NCBI GenBank assembly: GCA_023436825.1
Contig: JAEZHS010000502.1
Coordinates: 1 to 5,141, forward strand
DNA from: Pseudomonadota bacterium
Lineage (GTDB): Bacteria > Pseudomonadota > Alphaproteobacteria > Reyranellales > Reyranellaceae
Length of the DNA stretch: 5,141 bases
Direction of reading: 5' to 3'
Numbering within the stretch: position 1 is the stretch's first letter; every line of letters begins with the position of its first letter. This document shows, one piece after another, positions 1 through 5,141 of this stretch. The notes below the pieces were generated by a model, which was given only the letters and a program-made list of their open reading frames with translations, was not told where the DNA came from and searched no databases. Both the position numbers and the translations under genes were made by a program.

Positions 1-2297
<2,297 letters not shown>

Positions 2298-2303
2298 TTC
2301 ACA

Positions 2304-2346
2304 ACCCTTTCATTCGCGCCCCCGATGCTTCGGCGGGCGAAAGAGC
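2304..2346 (-). promoter_or_regulatory. Possible RNA-thermometer-like hairpin masking the clpB Shine-Dalgarno
   Basis: In the clpB leader RNA, CGCCC (2339-2335) pairs with GGGCG (2321-2317) and CCGA (2333-2330) with TCGG (2325-2322), with one bulged G at 2334 and a four-base loop AGCA, giving a strong 9-bp stem. Outside it, after a six-base bulge (2316-2311), CTCTTT (2345-2340) can pair with the whole Shine-Dalgarno AAAGGG (2310-2305) through three A-U, one G-U and two G-C pairs; a further G-U pair (2346/2304) is possible. A strong upper stem with a weak helix over the ribosome site is the general design of heat-responsive RNA thermometers such as ROSE elements. The pairing is seen by hand; the function is inferred. 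I see no match to a named thermometer family. Confidence 0.4.
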
Positions 2347-2375
2347 GGACCCTCTAGAGAGGCATCCTGCAGCCG

Positions 2376-2403
2376 ATATGGGGAGGGATCGGGACCTTGC
2401 AAG
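2376..2403 (-). promoter_or_regulatory. Sigma-32 (RpoH) heat-shock promoter for clpB
   Basis: Read on the minus strand, CTTGCAA (2403-2397) is followed by a 13-nt spacer and CCCCATAT (2383-2376). This closely matches the RpoH consensus CTTGAAA, 11-16 nt, CCCCATNT. The expected transcription start is near 2369, giving a clpB leader of about 70 nt. clpB is a classic RpoH target. No CIRCE element (the HrcA operator) is visible in this gap. The match is seen directly; promoter activity is inferred. Confidence 0.8.
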
Positions 2404-2481
2404 ACCAGTCCAGGGGTGCGGCTTTTCTCGATCAGCGTGCCGGGCTAAAGCATCGGCGAACAAGACATAGATCAAGGAAAC

Positions 2482-2487
2482 GGGGAG
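2482..2487 (+). promoter_or_regulatory. Ribosome binding site of the DUF4337 gene
   Basis: GGGGAG lies 6 nt before the ATG at 2494 and fixes that start. I could not find a convincing -35/-10 pair for this gene in the divergent gap 2298-2493. Confidence 0.7.
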
Positions 2488-2493
2488 AATTTC

Positions 2494-3057
2494 ATGTCCG
2501 GTGGTCATGGCCATGTCGACGGCTCGAACAAGAAGATCGCCCTGCTGGTGGCCGTGCTGGCCGCCCTGCTGGCGATCTCCGAAATGGGCGGCAAGAGCGC
2601 CCAGACCAACGCCCTGGTGAGCCACACCGAAGCGTCGAACCTGTGGAATTTCTTCCAGGCCAAGACCATTCGGCAGACGGTGCTGCGCACCGCGGCCGAC
2701 GAGGCCGATGCGATCCTGAAGGACAACGCGCAGAGCCCCCCGGCGGCCATGAAGGCCCAGACCGAGCGGTGGCGCCAGACGGCCCAGCGCTACGAGACCG
2801 AGCCCGAGACGGGTGAAGGGCGCAAGGAACTGATGGCGCGCGCCAAGGCCAAGGAAGCGCATCGCGACAAGGCGCTGGCCGCCTACCACATGTTCGAGTA
2901 CGGCTCGGCGGCCTTTCAGCTCGCGATCGTGCTGGCGGGCGCCGCGGCCCTGACGTCGGTCGTCTGGCTGACCGTCATCTCATGCGGCCTGGGCGTCCTC
3001 GGGCTCGGATTCACGCTGCTGGCGTTCGTGGCGCCGACGCTGGTGCATCTGCCTTGA
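2494..3057 (+). CDS. DUF4337 family small membrane protein
   Basis: This encodes a 187-residue protein of unknown function that I recognise as DUF4337-like from its opening MSGGHGHVDGSNKKIALL and the motif KSAQTNALVSHTEASNLW (34-51) followed by FFQAKTIRQ. Three hydrophobic helices are predicted by eye: about 15-32, 138-156 and 162-184, the last two forming a C-terminal hairpin. Between helix 1 and helix 2 lies a roughly 100-residue hydrophilic, probably helical region rich in Ala, Lys, Glu and Arg (about 40-135). The short His/Gly-rich N-terminus (GGHGH) is probably cytoplasmic. There is no cleavable signal peptide or enzymatic motif. The ATG at 2494 is supported by GGGGAG six bases upstream. 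The gene is transcribed away from clpB and toward the DUF4167 gene, so it belongs to neither operon and shares only a 196-bp divergent gap with clpB. Family membership is fairly sure; the role is unknown. Confidence 0.88.
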   Translation: MSGGHGHVDGSNKKIALLVAVLAALLAISEMGGKSAQTNALVSHTEASNLWNFFQAKTIRQTVLRTAADEADAILKDNAQSPPAAMKAQTERWRQTAQRYETEPETGEGRKELMARAKAKEAHRDKALAAYHMFEYGSAAFQLAIVLAGAAALTSVVWLTVISCGLGVLGLGFTLLAFVAPTLVHLP

Positions 3058-3083
3058 TTGCAGGCCCCGACTCAACTCGTGCG

Positions 3084-3180
3084 CCTCTCCCCCTTGGGGG
3101 AGAGGCTGGGTGAGGGGTGATGCAGGAGACAGTCTTCGCGGTTCGCCCCCTCACCTAACCTCTCCCCCAAGGGGAAGAGG
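3084..3180. repeat. Long interrupted inverted repeat between converging genes
   Basis: The left arm 3084-3117 and right arm 3147-3180 (34 nt each) are reverse complements except at three positions, around a 29-nt centre. Each arm also contains its own smaller palindrome: the left CCTCTCCCCC/GGGGGAGAGG (3084-3105) is perfect with a TT centre, and the right (3159-3180) has one mismatch. The element lies between the DUF4337 stop (3057) and the DUF4167 stop (3205). The CCTCTCCCC...GGGGAGAGG style resembles dispersed intergenic palindromes known from GC-rich proteobacterial genomes. It could act as a two-way transcription barrier or protect the mRNA 3' ends. No T-run follows either arm, so it is not a textbook intrinsic terminator. 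Confidence 0.85.
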
Positions 3181-3204
3181 AACATGAGAAGAGAAAGGGT
3201 CTCG

Positions 3205-3798
3205 CTAAGCGCGTCGGCCGGCAGCCGGCGTGAATTCCGGCACGTCGGGCTGGTCGTCGGCCGAGGGATCGTTGCCTGCCGGCGCGTTGCGGCCGTTCTG
3301 CAGGAAGGCGACGCCGCCGAGACCGGGGTCGTCACCCTGCTCGTCGCGGCCGCCTCGCCGCTCGTCGCGCTCGACACGCCGCTCATCGGGGCCGTTTCCG
3401 TTGCCGTTGGGCTGCTGCGGCTGGCCGCCGCCCTGCCCCGGCTGCTGCTGCTGGGGAGCCTGGCCTTCCTCGCCGCTGCCGTCGCCCCAACCCTGGTTGT
3501 TGCGCTGGCCGAAGCCGCCGGAGGCCTGGATCATCCGGAAGTAATGGTTGGCGTACTGCCAGTAGGCTTCGGCCATGATGCGATCGCCCGAGGCCGCCGC
3601 CTCGCGGGCCAGCGCCTGGTACTTGTCGAAGACCTGGTGGGCGTTGCCGCGCACGCGCACGTCGGGCCCACTTGAGTCAAAGATCTGGTTTCGATTGGGC
3701 GGACGGTTGGGGTTGTGATGCTGCTTGTGATGGTGGCCGCCACCACCGCCGCCACCATTGCGACCGCCGCGCGACCGCTGACGATTGTTTGGTCTCAT
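3205..3798 (-). CDS. DUF4167 domain-containing protein
   Basis: This encodes a 197-residue protein of unknown biochemical function, recognised as DUF4167 by its core at about 39-90: IFDSSGPDVRVRGNAHQVF, then DKYQALAREAAASGDR and AEAYWQYANHYFRMIQ. This core looks helical, with TPR-like spacing. It is flanked by low-complexity sequence: a basic N-terminus rich in Arg, Asn, Gly and His (RGGRN, a seven-Gly run, then HHHKQHH) and a C-terminal half rich in Gln, Gly, Pro, Asn, Asp and Arg that is probably disordered. The basic RGG-like N-terminus would suit nucleic-acid binding, but this is inference. There is no signal peptide or membrane helix. The start at 3798 has only a weak ribosome site (AGG very close to the ATG); the stop is TAG at 3205-3207. 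It follows prmC on the same strand after a 179-bp gap, so it may be read from the prfA-prmC transcript or from its own promoter. Confidence 0.9.
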   Translation of the reverse strand: MRPNNRQRSRGGRNGGGGGGGHHHKQHHNPNRPPNRNQIFDSSGPDVRVRGNAHQVFDKYQALAREAAASGDRIMAEAYWQYANHYFRMIQASGGFGQRNNQGWGDGSGEEGQAPQQQQPGQGGGQPQQPNGNGNGPDERRVERDERRGGRDEQGDDPGLGGVAFLQNGRNAPAGNDPSADDQPDVPEFTPAAGRRA

Positions 3799-3843
3799 TA
3801 CCTAATGGCCAGTTACATGCCGGACGGTGTTGTTCTTTGCTGA

Positions 3844-3886
3844 CCCTCTGCCCTTCATGGGCGCCGTCAGGCCGATTATCAGAGGG
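3844..3886 (-). other. Possible structured leader upstream of the DUF4167 gene
   Basis: Read on the minus strand, CCCTCTG (3886-3880) can pair with CAGAGGG (3850-3844). Enclosed are two small hairpins, GCC/GGC (3872-3870 with 3865-3863, loop TGAC) and GCCC/GGGC (3862-3859 with 3853-3850, loop ATGAA), giving a branched fold in which one base is shared by alternative pairs. It ends about 45 nt before the DUF4167 start. A GATAAT box (3880-3875) within the same stretch could instead be a promoter -10, but I see no good -35 for it. The pairings are by eye and short, so chance is a real alternative. Confidence 0.25.
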
Positions 3887-3920
3887 ATACATTGCCCGGT
3901 GCCACCCATTGACCCAGGCC

Positions 3921-3939
3921 AAGCCCCCCCAAGGGGCTT
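3921..3939. other. Short GC hairpin downstream of prmC
   Basis: AAGCCCC (3921-3927) and GGGGCTT (3933-3939) form a 7-bp stem with a five-base loop, about 40 nt past the prmC stop. No T-run follows on either strand, so it is at best a weak terminator or an mRNA 3'-end stabiliser. The rest of the 179-bp spacer 3799-3977 shows no gene. Confidence 0.4.
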
Positions 3940-3977
3940 AGATGAACGTAGTCTCATTCGGTTTAGTTGCCAACCCT

Positions 3978-4865
3978 TTAATACTTCAACGAGACCACCC
4001 GGTCGATGCCGCCGAGGTCCTTCCAGGGGGCTTCGGGCGCAAAACCTGTGGATTGGAAAATCCTATATATTTCATGGACTTGTCCCTCCCCCGCCTCGAG
4101 CAGGAGGCGGCCGCCGGGGGCGACCAACCGGGGGGCGGCGGCGGCGATCGTGCGATAGGCCGCAAGCCCGTCCGGCCCGCCGTCGAGCGCCAGCCTGGGC
4201 TCGAAGCGACCGACTTCAGGCATCAGGCCGGCGATGGCGGCGGCCTCGATATAGGGCGGATTGCTGACCAACAGATCGAACGGACCGCCGAGCCGGTCGT
4301 GCCAGCCGGGCTGGCGCCAGTCACCGAGCAACAGCTCCGCGCGGTCTTCGACCTTCAAGGCAGCGGCGTTGGTCCGGGCGACGTCGAGGGCGGCGTCCGA
4401 CACCTCCAGTCCGACGCCGCGGGCGGCGCGGAACTCGTGCAGCAGAGTCAGCAACAGGCAGCCCGAGCCCAGGCCGAGATCGAGGATCCGCCAGGGCCGC
4501 TCGCGGTCGCCCAGCAGCGCCAATGCCGCCTCGATGACCGTCTCGCTGTCGGGGCGCGGCACCAGCACGGCCGGCGAGACCTTGAACGGCAAGCCCCAGA
4601 ACTCGCGCTCGCCCAGGATGTAGGCCATGGGCTCGCGCTGAACGCGCCGCGCCGTCAGCTCGCGCAGGGCTGCAGCGACGGCGGCCGGCGCGGGCTCGTT
4701 GCCGCGCGCGATCAACTGCTCGGTCGCGAGACCGGCCGCACGGGCCAGCAGCAGGCGCGCTTCGAAACGGACATTGTCGAGGCCCGCGGCCGACAGCGCC
4801 GTCGCCGCGTCGCGCAGCAGGCTGTCGTAGGTCGCCCCAGAACCGGCGGTGGATGCGGCGGTCAG
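3978..4865 (-). CDS. prmC: PrmC, release factor N5-glutamine methyltransferase (probable CTG start)
   Basis: PrmC (HemK) uses S-adenosylmethionine to methylate the glutamine of the GGQ motif in release factors RF1 and RF2, which aids peptide release. Counted from the proposed start, the protein is 295 residues (E. coli 277). Visible features: an N-terminal helical domain (from about residue 13, YDSLLRDA) that binds the release factor; [13 protein letters not shown] at 82-94; LVPRPDSE at 101-108; the SAM-binding glycine loop DLGLGSG at 129-135; and the family signature NPPY at 202-205, which holds the target glutamine. The stop is TAA at 3978-3980. No ATG, GTG or TTG occurs in frame between the prfA stop and codon 51, where a TTG (4715) would remove much of the N-domain. 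CTG at 4865 overlaps the prfA TGA as CTGA and has GGAG (4877-4874) 8 nt upstream, so it is the best start. Family is certain; the start is inferred. Confidence 0.95.
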   Translation of the reverse strand: MTAASTAGSGATYDSLLRDAATALSAAGLDNVRFEARLLLARAAGLATEQLIARGNEPAPAAVAAALRELTARRVQREPMAYILGEREFWGLPFKVSPAVLVPRPDSETVIEAALALLGDRERPWRILDLGLGSGCLLLTLLHEFRAARGVGLEVSDAALDVARTNAAALKVEDRAELLLGDWRQPGWHDRLGGPFDLLVSNPPYIEAAAIAGLMPEVGRFEPRLALDGGPDGLAAYRTIAAAAPRLVAPGGRLLLEAGEGQVHEIYRIFQSTGFAPEAPWKDLGGIDRVVSLKY

Positions 4866-5141
4866 GCCGCGAGCTCCGCCAGGCGCCCCGCCTCGTCGTC
4901 GGCGATCAGCGCATCGATGATCTCGTCGAGCGCGCGCCCCTCCATCACCTCGTCGAGCTTGTAGAGCGTGAGGTTGATGCGATGGTCGGACACGCGGCCC
5001 TGCGGGAAGTTGTACGTGCGGATGCGCTCGCTGCGGTCGCCGCTGCCGACCTGGCCCTTGCGGTCGGCGGCGCGGGCGTCGTCGCGGCGCTGGCGCTCGG
5101 CATCGTACCAGCGGGCGCGGAGGATGTTCATCGCCTTGGGG
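4862..5141 (-). CDS. prfA: Peptide chain release factor 1, C-terminal part only
   Basis: RF1 recognises UAA and UAG stop codons in the ribosomal A site and triggers release of the finished peptide. Only the last 92 codons plus the TGA stop (4864-4862) are in the window; the full protein is about 360 residues and the GGQ and stop-codon-reading motifs lie off the right edge. The visible part carries the strongly conserved stretch [19 protein letters not shown], then [18 protein letters not shown], close to E. coli RF1. The internal ATG at 5131 ([10 protein letters not shown]) is not the start: the frame is open above it and the residues match the interior of RF1. RF2 is less likely because of the [28 protein letters not shown] form and the linkage to prmC. 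The stop overlaps the probable prmC start by 4 nt, so the two are in one operon. Confidence 0.95.
   Translation of the reverse strand, partial: PKAMNILRARWYDAERQRRDDARAADRKGQVGSGDRSERIRTYNFPQGRVSDHRINLTLYKLDEVMEGRALDEIIDALIADDEAGRLAELAA
4874..4877 (-). promoter_or_regulatory. Ribosome binding site supporting the CTG start of prmC
   Basis: Read on the minus strand inside the last codons of prfA, GGAG (within GGCGGAG, 4880-4874) lies 8 nt before CTG at 4865, normal Shine-Dalgarno spacing. With the CTGA stop/start overlap it suggests translational coupling of prmC to prfA. Confidence 0.5.

Noticed and set aside
2396..2403. Possible bidirectional promoter using the palindrome CTTGCAAG for both clpB and DUF4337
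   Set aside because: On the plus strand no CCCCAT-like or TATAAT-like box occurs at a suitable distance after it, so only the clpB direction is supported.
2299..2889. A 196-codon minus-strand frame across the clpB leader and the DUF4337 gene
   Set aside because: It is antisense to a recognised DUF4337 gene, covers the sigma-32 promoter, and has no family resemblance.
3084..3180. CRISPR array or insertion-sequence ends
   Set aside because: There are only two arms in inverted orientation, no direct repeats with spacers, and no transposase gene between or beside them.
3184..3675. A hydrophobic plus-strand frame that looks like a membrane protein
   Set aside because: It is the complement of the Gln/Gly/Asp/Arg-rich part of DUF4167; the hydrophobic look comes from reading those codons backward. 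It starts right at the repeat and has no convincing ribosome site.
4715..4715. TTG at 4715 as the prmC start
   Set aside because: It would give a 245-residue protein lacking 50 residues, including conserved N-domain sequence that is readable in frame upstream.
3942..4964. A 340-codon plus-strand frame opposite prmC and the end of prfA
   Set aside because: PrmC and RF1 are unmistakable on the minus strand; this product is Gln/Arg/Gly-rich without any domain.

Overview
The window is ordinary, high-GC chromosomal core sequence, most likely from an alphaproteobacterium. Three things point there: a DUF4167 protein (a family largely confined to Alphaproteobacteria), the gene order prfA-prmC-DUF4167-clpB, which I recall as common in that class, and a GC-rich interrupted palindrome typical of such genomes. 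The genus cannot be fixed from sequence alone. A Rhodospirillales- or Reyranella-like organism is a guess.

Layout from left to right. Positions 1-2297 hold the first 765 residues of the disaggregase ClpB on the minus strand; its C-terminal end lies off the left edge. Positions 2298-2493 are a divergent intergenic region with a clear sigma-32 type heat-shock promoter for clpB and a leader that can fold so that the clpB Shine-Dalgarno sequence is paired, a possible RNA thermometer. Positions 2494-3057 (plus strand) encode a small three-helix membrane protein of the DUF4337 type. Positions 3084-3180 hold a long, nearly perfect inverted repeat between converging genes. Positions 3205-3798 (minus) encode a DUF4167 protein with low-complexity flanks. 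Positions 3799-3977 are a spacer with two possible hairpin structures. Positions 3978-4865 (minus) encode PrmC, the glutamine methyltransferase of release factors. Positions 4862-5141 (minus) hold the C-terminal end of prfA (release factor 1), which runs off the right edge.

Functionally, prfA and prmC form a tight pair: PrmC methylates the GGQ glutamine of the release factor encoded just upstream. DUF4167 follows in the same direction and may be co-transcribed. clpB lies further downstream on the same strand but has its own heat-shock promoter, and it is separated from DUF4167 by the opposite-strand DUF4337 gene and the palindromic repeat.

No mobile element, CRISPR array, tRNA, rRNA, toxin-antitoxin or defence system is visible, and I found no wholly new system. 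The most useful observations are that prmC has no ATG, GTG or TTG start that would give a complete protein and probably starts at a CTG overlapping the prfA stop, and that clpB appears to combine a sigma-32 promoter with a possibly temperature-sensitive leader.
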